From Pseudothermotoga sp. (GTDB lineage: Bacteria > Thermotogota > Thermotogae > Thermotogales > DSM-5069): a stretch of DNA of 64,000 nucleotides. The notes beneath the pieces are model-generated. The model was not told where the DNA came from. It saw only the letters and a program-made list of their open reading frames with translations, and did not search any database. How positions within the stretch are numbered: the first letter of the stretch is position 1; every line of letters begins with the position of its first letter. A program made the position numbers and the translations under genes. Where the stretch lies: positions 1 through 64,000 of the forward strand of contig JANXCS010000006.1 in assembly GCA_025060105.1 (NCBI GenBank), written 5' to 3'. Below, piece by piece: positions 52,545 through 60,455 of the stretch.

Positions 52545-52771
52545 CCAAGAAAATCGTCGAAATATTCAAGCCGAGGAGTCTCTACCACGTTGAAGAAGGT
52601 CCTCTTGGAGAGAACGTTTATGTGGTCGTGGTCGATGAAGAAACTGATGTTGAAAAGAAATTTATTGAGTTTTACCGAGAAGTCGGTGAAGAACCAGTTC
52701 TCATCGTTGTGACGGAAGAGGAATTCAACCAACTTCTGCCATTACTTGGCAAAGGAGAGAAGCTTTACTGA
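52541..52771 (+). CDS. Small conserved hypothetical protein
   Basis: Acidic protein of 76 residues with alternating strands (VYVVVVDEE, PVLIVVTEEEFNQLL). It overlaps pgi by ATGA and its stop overlaps the coaE start. A gene of similar size occupies the same place between pgi and coaE in T. maritima, so it is probably real. No domain was recognised; the shape hints at a small nucleotide or protein-binding fold but no function is claimed. Confidence 0.8.
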   Translation: MTKKIVEIFKPRSLYHVEEGPLGENVYVVVVDEETDVEKKFIEFYREVGEEPVLIVVTEEEFNQLLPLLGKGEKLY

Positions 52772-53346
52772 AGCTTGTAGTTGGATTAACTGGAAGAACA
52801 GGGAGTGGTAAGAGCACCGTTGCAAATATGCTCAAGCAATTTGGAGCCAGTGTCATCGATGTTGATAAGATTGGACACGAAGTGTTGCAGGATGAATCAG
52901 TGAAAGAGGAGTTGAGACAACTTTTCGGCTCAGAAATCTTCTCGGGTGATGAAATCGACAGAGTAAAGCTAGGAAGGATAGTTTTCGATGATGAGGAAAA
53001 GCTCAAAGCGCTCGAGAAGATCGTACATCCTTTAATCAGAGAACGAGTTTCAAAAAGATTGGAGAGCATGTCGGGTGTAGTCGTGCTGGACGCAGCAATT
53101 TTGAAAAGGATAGGACTTGACAAACTGTGTGATGCCATAATCACTGTCAAGTGTGATGATGAAAAAATCATCGAGAGATTGAGAGCAAAAGGGCTCACAG
53201 AAGTTGAGATCAAAAAAAGACTTTTCGCTCAGAGAGATATTTCTGAGGAAGGTTTCATCGTCGAAAACGATTCGGACATTGAGTCTCTCAGAGAAAAAGT
53301 AATTCACATTTACAAACAATTACTTAAGGGAGGTGTCGGTTCATGA
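52768..53346 (+). CDS. coaE: Dephospho-CoA kinase, apparently starting at CTG
   Basis: Last enzyme of coenzyme A synthesis, phosphorylating dephospho-CoA. With CTG at 52768 as start the protein has 192 residues and begins with the P-loop region LTGRTGSGKST, followed by the family pattern VDKIGHEVL and EKIVHPLIRERVSKRL. The first ATG in frame (52828) would remove the whole P-loop, and no ATG, GTG or TTG lies between it and the in-frame stop at 52687. The CTG overlaps the preceding stop (CTGA), and AAGGAG lies about ten bases upstream. An ATT start is the only other option. Confidence 0.85.
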   Translation: MKLVVGLTGRTGSGKSTVANMLKQFGASVIDVDKIGHEVLQDESVKEELRQLFGSEIFSGDEIDRVKLGRIVFDDEEKLKALEKIVHPLIRERVSKRLESMSGVVVLDAAILKRIGLDKLCDAIITVKCDDEKIIERLRAKGLTEVEIKKRLFAQRDISEEGFIVENDSDIESLREKVIHIYKQLLKGGVGS

Positions 53347-54602
53347 GAAAGTTTCTGGTGATTTTGTCGATTGTACTGTTCGTAGCGTTCGCTTTAGCAA
53401 AGGTTAAGGTCACGTTCTGGCATGCGATGGGCGGAGGACACGGTCAAACTTTGCAGGAAATCGTCAATTTCTTCAATCAGCAACGTCCGGATATCGAAGT
53501 CGAAGCCGTATACATCGGAACCTATTCTGCTCTACAGCAGAAACTGCTTGCCGCTGCACAGGCCGGAGGACTTCCGACGATCTCTCAAGCTTATTCGAAC
53601 TGGACCGCAAAACTCATTTACTCTGGTATTGTCGAACAACTGAACGCTTATGTGAACGATCCGAAGATAGGCTTGTCCAAAGCGGAGTGGGAAGACATCT
53701 GGGAACCTATGAGGTTGAACTGCATGTGGGGCGATAAGATCTATGCTGTGCCTTTCAACAAGAGTATCTACGTGCTGTACGTGAACACGGACGCACTTGC
53801 ACTCGCTGGGCTAAAGATACCGGAGACCATAGGTGAGTTGAAGAGAGCCGCGATATTGATGACGGAGGATTTCAACAACGATGGAAAGATCGATCAGTAC
53901 GGATTTGGATTCAGATCTACAGTGGACCATTTCCAAGTTTTCCTGGCTTTGAATGGAGGCTCGATACTCCAAAAAGGTCCAGACGGTAAATGGAAAGTGA
54001 CGATCAACAGTCCAGAATCTAGAGAGGCTCTTCAATTTTTGCTCGATTTAAAGGATAAATACGCTCTGGTACAGGGTGGTTATCTGGATGGACCATTCGG
54101 TGAAGGAAAAATAGCCATGTTCATCGAAACGGTGGCGAGTAAACCTTACGTCGATTCTGCTTCGAAGGGTAAGCATGGTTGGACTTGGGCACCAGTGCCT
54201 GTATGGAAAACACGCAACGTTCAGTTCGCAGGTACAGACGTGATCATGTTCAGCACTGCAAAGCCTGAAGAGAAAAGAGCAGCTTGGGAATTCATGAAGT
54301 TTCTGATATCCCCAGAGATCACGGCATATTGGGCTGTCAAGACTGGATATCTACCTGTCAGAAAGAGTGCGACGGAGACTGCCATTTGGAAGAAATATGT
54401 TGCGGAAGACCCAGCGGCGCAGGTACCATTGATTCAACTTCCGTACGGTGTTTTTGACCCGCAGATTGGTGTTTGGGCTGAAATAAGGAATATCGTTGGT
54501 ACTATGGTGAGTGACGTGCTGTACGGGAAGAAAACTGTAGAAGAAGGTTTAGCTTGGGCGGAGGCAGAGATAAAGAGAGAACTCGCAAAGGAAGGTATGT
54601 AA
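53343..54602 (+). CDS. ABC sugar-binding protein, family 1 (UgpB-like)
   Basis: Secreted binding protein of 419 residues with signal peptide MRKFLVILSIVLFVAFALA. The mature part starts VTFWHAMGGGHGQTLQEIV and has FNKSIYVLYVNTDAL, GYLDGPFGEGKIAMFIE and WAPVPVWKTRN, close to UgpB-type glycerol-3-phosphate or sugar binders. The ATG overlaps the coaE stop. No permease genes accompany it, and a strong terminator follows, so the membrane partners must be elsewhere. Confidence 0.92.
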   Translation: MRKFLVILSIVLFVAFALAKVKVTFWHAMGGGHGQTLQEIVNFFNQQRPDIEVEAVYIGTYSALQQKLLAAAQAGGLPTISQAYSNWTAKLIYSGIVEQLNAYVNDPKIGLSKAEWEDIWEPMRLNCMWGDKIYAVPFNKSIYVLYVNTDALALAGLKIPETIGELKRAAILMTEDFNNDGKIDQYGFGFRSTVDHFQVFLALNGGSILQKGPDGKWKVTINSPESREALQFLLDLKDKYALVQGGYLDGPFGEGKIAMFIETVASKPYVDSASKGKHGWTWAPVPVWKTRNVQFAGTDVIMFSTAKPEEKRAAWEFMKFLISPEITAYWAVKTGYLPVRKSATETAIWKKYVAEDPAAQVPLIQLPYGVFDPQIGVWAEIRNIVGTMVSDVLYGKKTVEEGLAWAEAEIKRELAKEGM

Positions 54603-54610
54603 GGAACGTG

Positions 54611-54636
54611 ACGGGGGCTCAAGGCCCCCGTTTTGA
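54611..54636 (+). terminator. Rho-independent terminator
   Basis: ACGGGGGC-TCAAG-GCCCCCGT followed by TTTGATTT, nine bases after the sugar-binding protein stop and 17 before the next gene. Confidence 0.9.
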
Positions 54637-54652
54637 TTTCGGAGGGATGAGT

Positions 54653-55690
54653 GTGAGGGGAGATCCATTCGGGAGGCATAGAGTGGTCGAACCGAAGGGA
54701 AAACTACCTCAGCCTGCGTGGAAACTGGATAATGACACAACGAAGTTGTACGATAACGAAATGTTGATAGAAGTGATCAAATTGAATGTGGATGCAGCTT
54801 CTTTCACTCAGATAAAGAACGAAGTGGGATTAGATGAGAAAAAAATCGCTGAGAGGATCATGCAGATCGTTCGAGAACGTGGTAAGTTACATAATCCCGT
54901 GACAGGTTCCGGTGGTATGCTCATAGGCATAGTGAAAATGATCGGAAAAGATCTAAATGTGGATGTGAAAGTTGGTGATAAAATAGCAACACTTGTCTCG
55001 CTCAGTTTAACACCATTGAACTTGAAAAAGATAAAGAAAGTTTATCTAGATAGAGATCAAGTTGATGTCGAAGGTGAAGCGATACTTTTCGAAACCGGGG
55101 TTTTTGCTCGACTGCCTGAAGATATGCCTGAGTCTGTGGCGCTCGCGATACTCGATGTGGCGGGAGCTCCGATCCAAACGGCGAGGCTCGTCTCGCCCTC
55201 CGATTTGGTGCTAGTTATTGGTGCTGGTGGTAAATCTGGGGTGCTCTGTTGCTACGTAGCAAAAAAATATGCAGGGCCAACTGGTAAAGTTGTGGCGCTG
55301 GTACACTCAGAAAGATCCGTGAGTGAGTTGGAGAAACTGGGCTTCGTGGACGATGTTTTTGTCTCCGATGCACAGGAAGCTGTTGGTTCTTACGAGAAAT
55401 TCCTTCAAATCACTCGTGGAAGACTCGCGGACGTTGTGATCAACGTGGTGAACGTGCCAGATACTGAGATGACTTCAATATTGTGCGCTAGAGAGAGAGG
55501 GAAAGTTTATTTCTTCTCTATGGCGACGAGTTTCACCAAAGCGGCACTCGGTGCCGAGGGTATAGGTAAAGATGTGGACATGATCATAGGTAATGGTTAT
55601 GCGAAGAATCATGCCGAGTTTGCATTGAAGATTGTTAGAGAAAATCCAAAACTCTACGAACTCTTCTTAGAAAGGTATGGTGAAAAATGA
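54653..55690 (+). CDS. L-erythro-3,5-diaminohexanoate dehydrogenase (Kdd)-like
   Basis: NAD(P)-dependent dehydrogenase of 345 residues. The sequence matches what I know of Kdd from lysine-fermenting bacteria: GRHRVVEPKGKLPQPAWKL at the start, HNPVTGSGGMLIG (80-92), DKIATLVSLSLTPL, a Rossmann motif VIGAGGKSGVLC, NVPDTEMTSIL and YFFSMATSFTKAALGAEG. The reaction would be oxidation of 3,5-diaminohexanoate to 5-amino-3-oxohexanoate. The start is GTG, six bases after GGAGGG; an ATG abutting that site is unlikely. The other lysine-fermentation genes (kamA, kamDE, kce, kal) are not in this window. Confidence 0.82.
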   Translation: MRGDPFGRHRVVEPKGKLPQPAWKLDNDTTKLYDNEMLIEVIKLNVDAASFTQIKNEVGLDEKKIAERIMQIVRERGKLHNPVTGSGGMLIGIVKMIGKDLNVDVKVGDKIATLVSLSLTPLNLKKIKKVYLDRDQVDVEGEAILFETGVFARLPEDMPESVALAILDVAGAPIQTARLVSPSDLVLVIGAGGKSGVLCCYVAKKYAGPTGKVVALVHSERSVSELEKLGFVDDVFVSDAQEAVGSYEKFLQITRGRLADVVINVVNVPDTEMTSILCARERGKVYFFSMATSFTKAALGAEGIGKDVDMIIGNGYAKNHAEFALKIVRENPKLYELFLERYGEK

Positions 55691-56175
55691 CACTGCTCGA
55701 CAGTTTCACAGTTCACTACCAAAACGAAAACGTTAAAAATCAACAATCGAAAACGTCATCTAAAGAGCCGTTTCTCAATTCTCTTCACTCTGGAACCTTC
55801 AACGTGTGTCTCTATGTTTACGAAGGTGAGACACCTAAGATGTTGCTCTCACTCGCCATCTTTGATGAAGAGAGTGTAGAAGCCTTCTTTGGCGAAGGTG
55901 TTGAATTTGGAAAGATCAAAAATTTCAATGAAATTGAACTTCTTTTGGGGAAAGATAAGCTCGCCATCGTAGATGTAACTCTGCCTGGCGATGAGTTGAT
56001 CATCCTTCAGAATGGTCCACATGATTTGGTTTGCTTGGTTTCTTATGAGAAGATCAAGCTTTTAAACAGGGAACAGCTTGCGAAACTTTTGGTCGAAGAG
56101 TACTTCAAGAGATTTTATAATTACGATGCCAAGTACAGAGTAACAACTAGTGATGATTCAATCATTGATGTGTAG
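55687..56175 (+). CDS. Hypothetical protein
   Basis: Protein of 162 residues that overlaps the kdd-like stop by four bases (ATGA). It is soluble and mixed alpha/beta, with no signal peptide or membrane helix; LAIFDEESVEAFF and VDVTLPGDELIILQNG are the more regular parts. No family or motif was recognised. The overlap suggests it is translated together with the dehydrogenase. Confidence 0.75.
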   Translation: MTLLDSFTVHYQNENVKNQQSKTSSKEPFLNSLHSGTFNVCLYVYEGETPKMLLSLAIFDEESVEAFFGEGVEFGKIKNFNEIELLLGKDKLAIVDVTLPGDELIILQNGPHDLVCLVSYEKIKLLNREQLAKLLVEEYFKRFYNYDAKYRVTTSDDSIIDV

Positions 56176-56214
56176 CACTCTTTCGTGTATAATTTGCTTT
56201 GCGAGGTGTGATCG

Positions 56215-57375
56215 ATGGAAAACTTCGTGTTCCATAACGAAACTAAACTCATTTTTGGGAAAGGAACTATAGAAAAGATCGGCGAAGAAATCAAGGTTGC
56301 CGGGTTGAAAAAAGTCTTGATGTTGTGTGGTAGTGGTTCCATAAAGAAGAATGGAGTCTACGATCTTGCAACAGAGTCTCTCAAAAAGGGCCAGATATCC
56401 TGGGTTGAAGTTTGGGGTATCAAACCCAATCCCGTGCTTTCAAAAGTACACGAAGCGGTGGAGATCGCCAGAAAAGAGAAAGTCGAAGCTATACTGGGAA
56501 TCGGCGGTGGTAGCGTCATAGACTCTGCTAAAGCTGTTGCGGCAGGCGTTGTTTATGCTGGTGATATATGGGATGCTTTCGTCGGTAAATATAAAGTTGA
56601 AAAAGCCTTGCCTGTTTTCGCTATCTTGACGATCTCGGCCACCGGAACTGAAATGAATGGAAACGCCGTGATAACCAACGAGAAGACGCAAGAAAAACTT
56701 GCCGTCAGTTCAAAAGCGTTGTATCCGAAAGTTTCGATAATTGATCCTTCGGTTCAAGCAAGTTTGCCTAAAGAACAAACTGTTTACGGCGCTGTGGACG
56801 CAATCGCGCACATTCTGGAATATTACTTTGATGGTTCAGACGCTCTAGCTCAAGACGAACTCAGTGAAGCTTTGATAAGAACTATTATGGTGTGTACGGA
56901 GAAATTGTTGAACGATCCAAACGACTATGAAGCGAGGGCAAACTTCGCATGGAGCGCGACATTGGCGCTGAATGGTTTGACCGCGGCAGGCAGACGCGGT
57001 GGAGATTGGGCTTGTCACAGAATAGAGCATTCTTTGAGTGCTATCTATGACATAGCTCACGGTGCGGGACTCGCGATCGTTTTTCCTGCTTGGATGAAGC
57101 ATGTTTGGAGGCAAAAACCCCAACAGTTCATCAGATTCGCCAAGAAAGTTTTCTCGATAACTAGCGATGGTGAAACTGCAGCATTGGATGGAATAGAAGC
57201 TTTCAAATCTTGGCTGAGAAGAATGGGAGCTCCGGTATCCCTGAGGGATGTGAACATTCCATCTTCTGATCTGGACAAAATAGTAGAAAACGTCTTCAGA
57301 TCTGGTAGAACTCTTGGTCAGCTCAAAAAATTGGACAGAAGCGATGTGAAAAAGATTTTGGAACTCGCATTTTAA
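56215..57375 (+). CDS. Iron-containing alcohol dehydrogenase (butanol dehydrogenase type)
   Basis: NAD(P)H-dependent dehydrogenase of 386 residues. GGGSVIDSAKAVAAG is the cofactor motif, SATGTEMNGNAVIT the BdhA/YqhD-like segment, and the metal ligands are seen as D (VYGAVDAIAHILE, D and H), H (DWACHRIEHSLSAI) and H (DIAHGAGLAIV). It reduces aldehydes or oxidises alcohols; T. maritima has similar NADH-dependent butanol dehydrogenase genes. The ATG follows GAGGTGTGA. It ends eight bases before tRNA-Ser. Confidence 0.93.
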   Translation: MENFVFHNETKLIFGKGTIEKIGEEIKVAGLKKVLMLCGSGSIKKNGVYDLATESLKKGQISWVEVWGIKPNPVLSKVHEAVEIARKEKVEAILGIGGGSVIDSAKAVAAGVVYAGDIWDAFVGKYKVEKALPVFAILTISATGTEMNGNAVITNEKTQEKLAVSSKALYPKVSIIDPSVQASLPKEQTVYGAVDAIAHILEYYFDGSDALAQDELSEALIRTIMVCTEKLLNDPNDYEARANFAWSATLALNGLTAAGRRGGDWACHRIEHSLSAIYDIAHGAGLAIVFPAWMKHVWRQKPQQFIRFAKKVFSITSDGETAALDGIEAFKSWLRRMGAPVSLRDVNIPSSDLDKIVENVFRSGRTLGQLKKLDRSDVKKILELAF

Positions 57376-57383
57376 GGATTTGA

Positions 57384-57472
57384 GGAGGCGTGTCCGAACT
57401 GGCTAAGGAGCCGGTCTCGAAAACCGGTGGGCCGTGAGGCCCTTGTGGGTTCGAGTCCCACCGCCTCCGCCA
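57384..57472 (+). tRNA. tRNA-Ser (anticodon CGA)
   Basis: Class II tRNA of 89 bases with a long variable arm and encoded CCA. GGAGGCG pairs with CGCCTCC, the anticodon stem CCGGT/ACCGG encloses CTCGAAA with anticodon CGA at 57418-57420, and the variable arm is GGGCC...GGCCC-like. It reads TCG codons. Only 8 bases separate it from the alcohol dehydrogenase stop and 15 from the panC start, so it is embedded in a protein-coding transcript. Confidence 0.97.
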
Positions 57473-57487
57473 GAAGAAGGTGATAGC

Positions 57488-58330
57488 ATGTTCGTCGTTG
57501 AAAAAGTCGTGGATATGAAGCGTCTAGCTGAATCGCATAGAAGCGCAGGAAAGTGGATCGGTTTCGTTCCAACGATGGGCTATCTGCATGAAGGACATTT
57601 GTCTTTAGTAAGACGTTGCCGCAGTGAGAACGACACGGTCGTTGTCAGCATATTCGTCAATCCAACTCAGTTCGGGCCGAATGAAGATTACGCGAATTAT
57701 CCTCGCGATTTGAAAAGAGACCTATCGATGTTGGAAAAGGAGAACGTCGATTATGTATTCGTGCCGACCGTGGAAGAGATGTATCCAAAAAACTATTCGA
57801 CGTACGTGATCGAAGAGAACCTGTCGAGATACCTGTGCGGTAAATCTCGTCCAACTCATTTCAAAGGTGTATGCACCATCGTCACGAAGCTGTTCAACAT
57901 TGTGAAACCACACCGTGCTTATTTTGGGCAAAAGGATGCTCAACAGTTCAGGATTATACGCAGAATGGTTAAAGATCTCAACATGGACGTTGAGGTTATA
58001 GAATGTCCCATAGTGAGAGAACAAGATGGATTAGCCATGAGTTCGAGAAACGTTTATCTAGTTGGTGAAGAAAGAAAGCAAGCTTTGGCGTTGTATCAAT
58101 CGTTGAAGATCGCCGAACAACTTTACCAGTCAGGTGAGAGAAACGCTGAAAGAATCAAACAAAAGATGTTGGAACATTTTGCGAAATACGATCTTGTCAA
58201 AGTGGACTATGTGGAAATCGTTGATGAAGAAACACTTCAACCTGTGGGACAGTTGGATGGAAAGGTTCTGGTCGCCGTGGCCGCCTGGGTCGGGAAGGCC
58301 CGCTTGATTGACAACACGATACTTGGATGA
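57488..58330 (+). CDS. panC: Pantoate-beta-alanine ligase
   Basis: Pantothenate synthetase of 280 residues. [18 protein letters not shown] contains the nucleotide-binding HxGH-type motif (HEGH), followed by [41 protein letters not shown] and [15 protein letters not shown]. The ATG at 57488 follows GAAGGTGA. It overlaps the next membrane-protein gene by four bases. panB and panD are not in the window. Confidence 0.96.
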   Translation: MFVVEKVVDMKRLAESHRSAGKWIGFVPTMGYLHEGHLSLVRRCRSENDTVVVSIFVNPTQFGPNEDYANYPRDLKRDLSMLEKENVDYVFVPTVEEMYPKNYSTYVIEENLSRYLCGKSRPTHFKGVCTIVTKLFNIVKPHRAYFGQKDAQQFRIIRRMVKDLNMDVEVIECPIVREQDGLAMSSRNVYLVGEERKQALALYQSLKIAEQLYQSGERNAERIKQKMLEHFAKYDLVKVDYVEIVDEETLQPVGQLDGKVLVAVAAWVGKARLIDNTILG

Positions 58331-58830
58331 TACTGGATGTTTTCATCGTTTCGCTGCTTTTATCTCTTATATTCAAAAAGAGACTGTATCACCTTCACGA
58401 AACGAAAATAAGGTTAGTCTATCTCTTCCCTCTGCCTTTCATCTTACAGTTCCTACAAGTTGAAAACAGAGTTTTAATGATGATAGCTTCCTATTCAATC
58501 TTGTTCTTCCTTCTTGTGATCAACTGGAAGATAGAAGGTTTCAAGTACATATTTTTCGGCTCGGCTTTGAACTTTGTTGCCATCATGCTCGGTGGTGGGA
58601 GAATGCCAGTCTATGGTCCTCTGGCAGCCGCCATGGGCCTGACACCGAGCATCAAGCATACATTGTTGGAAAGATTCAATGTCATTTTGCTGATCGGCGA
58701 TATAATACCTGCTTATACACCTTGGTGTAGAAAGTTTCTGATCAGTATTGGAGATGTGTTCGTTTATATAGGTTTGGTCGTATTCATGCTCACCAAGTCA
58801 GAGAGCTCACCTTTCAAACGCGCCTTCTGA
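58327..58830 (+). CDS. DUF5317-like membrane protein
   Basis: Protein of 167 residues with four or five hydrophobic segments. The [20 protein letters not shown] stretch matches the conserved N-x-GxMPV core of the DUF5317 family of unknown function. The ATG overlaps the panC stop by four bases. Its end overlaps the convergent GntR-type gene by about 24 bases. Confidence 0.75.
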   Translation: MILDVFIVSLLLSLIFKKRLYHLHETKIRLVYLFPLPFILQFLQVENRVLMMIASYSILFFLLVINWKIEGFKYIFFGSALNFVAIMLGGGRMPVYGPLAAAMGLTPSIKHTLLERFNVILLIGDIIPAYTPWCRKFLISIGDVFVYIGLVVFMLTKSESSPFKRAF

Positions 58831-59559
58831 TCTGAGTTCCATCTTGAACTTGTATTTATCTCCTCTGTAAATAGAGCGCACGAACTCAACACATTTTCCA
58901 TTCGTTGTATAAGTGTAACGCTTTCTCAACAAGGCGCACGTCCCAGGTTGAATTCCCAAATGTTTAGCATCAGGAGTAGAGACTTGTGTGAGTTCGAGTT
59001 CCTCCATTGCTCTGATCAGTGGTATCTTCAGTTCGTTCCTAAGGAATTCATAGAGGGATTCTTTTGACATGTCTTTTTTCAATATGTTCAATATCCTCAC
59101 ATCCACCGCGGGGTTCAAATAAGCACTCTCTATAGCAACGGGATCATCGTTCAGAAATCTCACGCGCCTGAGTAATACAACCATGGTGCCTTGTTCGAGG
59201 CCAAAGATACCACACAATTCCGCTGGGACTTCAATGAGTTTGTTGTCCAAGACGTGTGATTTGACACTGAACCCTTCTTCCTTTGCCTTGTCGGTGAAGC
59301 CTTTCAAAACGTTCATTGCCTCTTCTTCTTTACGACCAACGATGAATGTTCCTTTACCTTTGTGCCTAGTTATGAGACCTTCAGACTTGAGTTCATCCAA
59401 TGCTCGGCGAACGGTCAATCTACTCACGCCGAATGTTCTCACTAACTCGATCTCTGGTGGGATTCTGTCACCAGGTCTGTACTCTCCGTCCAGAATCTTA
59501 CGTTTCAGATCCTTATAAACTCGATAATACAGAGGAACAGGATATTCTTCCACATTCAT
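58807..59559 (-). CDS. GntR-family regulator with UTRA domain (HutC/NagR-like)
   Basis: Repressor of 250 residues. The N-terminal winged helix reads YYRVYKDLKRKILDGEYRPGDRI and VSRLTVRRALDELKSEGLI; the UTRA ligand domain follows (AIESAYLNPAVDVRIL, CVEFVRSIYRGDKYKFKMEL). It is coupled to murQ (ATGA overlap), so it probably senses an amino-sugar phosphate such as N-acetylglucosamine-6-phosphate or MurNAc-6-phosphate and regulates peptidoglycan recycling. A GTG six bases inside is an alternative start. Confidence 0.9.
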   Translation of the reverse strand: MNVEEYPVPLYYRVYKDLKRKILDGEYRPGDRIPPEIELVRTFGVSRLTVRRALDELKSEGLITRHKGKGTFIVGRKEEEAMNVLKGFTDKAKEEGFSVKSHVLDNKLIEVPAELCGIFGLEQGTMVVLLRRVRFLNDDPVAIESAYLNPAVDVRILNILKKDMSKESLYEFLRNELKIPLIRAMEELELTQVSTPDAKHLGIQPGTCALLRKRYTYTTNGKCVEFVRSIYRGDKYKFKMELRSEGAFER

Positions 59560-60455
59560 CCCCCCAACATTGTGATCGCTTTCCTCAAATTCGGTTGAAC
59601 ACTGAGAACCTTTTGACATTCTTCAAAACTCTTCTTCGAAATCAAATGCAGCACGGCAAGTTTGACATTGAAATTTGCCTTTTCAAGGGTTATTTTAGCA
59701 GTTTCTTCATCCGTTTTTGCTAGTTGTACAATCATATCTATTGCTCTTCTTCTCAGTTTTTCATTCAGAACGAGCACATCTATCATCAAATTGTCATACA
59801 CCTTGCCGAGTTTTATCATCACAGCTGTACTGAACATGTTCAGAACCATTTTCTGTGCCGTTCCAGCTTTCATACGTGTACTGCCGGTTATTACCTCAGG
59901 TCCGGTGACGACTGACACAACTATGTCCGCAAGATGACCCAACGGTGGCTTGTCCACGTTGCAGATCAGGGCAGTCTTACAACCAAGTTGCCTTGCCAAG
60001 GAAAGAGCTCCTCTCACATAAGGCGTACTTCCACTTGCAGCTATGCCAATGACTAGATCCTTCGAGCTGATGCCGTGATTCAAAAGATCTTTTTTTCCTT
60101 CTTCTTCTGAATCTTCAACTCCTTCGATCGATCTGCGTAATGCTTCGAAACCTCCAGCGATGATTGGGACGAATACATCCTCTGAAATACCGTAAGTTGG
60201 CACGAGTTCCACGGCATCCATGAAAGCTATCCTTCCACTGGTTCCAGCACCGACGTAGAAAACTTTTCCGTTCGATCGCAGAACTTCGATGCATGTTTCA
60301 ACCAGTCTCTCTATCTGTGGTAACGCTTCGCGCACAGCCAGAGCAACCAAAGCATCTTCTTCGTTTATAATTTTCAAAATTTCAGCCGTGTTCTTGCTGT
60401 CAATACCAAAAGATTTTGGATTCCTCATCTCTGTGATCGGTTTGTGTTCGTTCAT
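59556..60455 (-). CDS. murQ: N-acetylmuramic acid 6-phosphate etherase
   Basis: Peptidoglycan recycling enzyme of 299 residues that removes lactate from MurNAc-6-phosphate. The SIS-fold sugar phosphate motifs GAGTSGRIAFMDAVELVPTYG and IAASGSTPYVRGAL are intact, followed by GSTRMKAGTAQKMVLNMFST, a MurQ signature. It lies between nagZ and the GntR gene with overlapping stops and starts, giving a nagZ-murQ-regulator operon. Confidence 0.95.
   Translation of the reverse strand: MNEHKPITEMRNPKSFGIDSKNTAEILKIINEEDALVALAVREALPQIERLVETCIEVLRSNGKVFYVGAGTSGRIAFMDAVELVPTYGISEDVFVPIIAGGFEALRRSIEGVEDSEEEGKKDLLNHGISSKDLVIGIAASGSTPYVRGALSLARQLGCKTALICNVDKPPLGHLADIVVSVVTGPEVITGSTRMKAGTAQKMVLNMFSTAVMIKLGKVYDNLMIDVLVLNEKLRRRAIDMIVQLAKTDEETAKITLEKANFNVKLAVLHLISKKSFEECQKVLSVQPNLRKAITMLGG

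Noticed and set aside
54554-54652. Longer N-terminus for the Kdd-like protein
   Set aside because: It would overlap the preceding gene's end and its terminator, and lacks a binding site.
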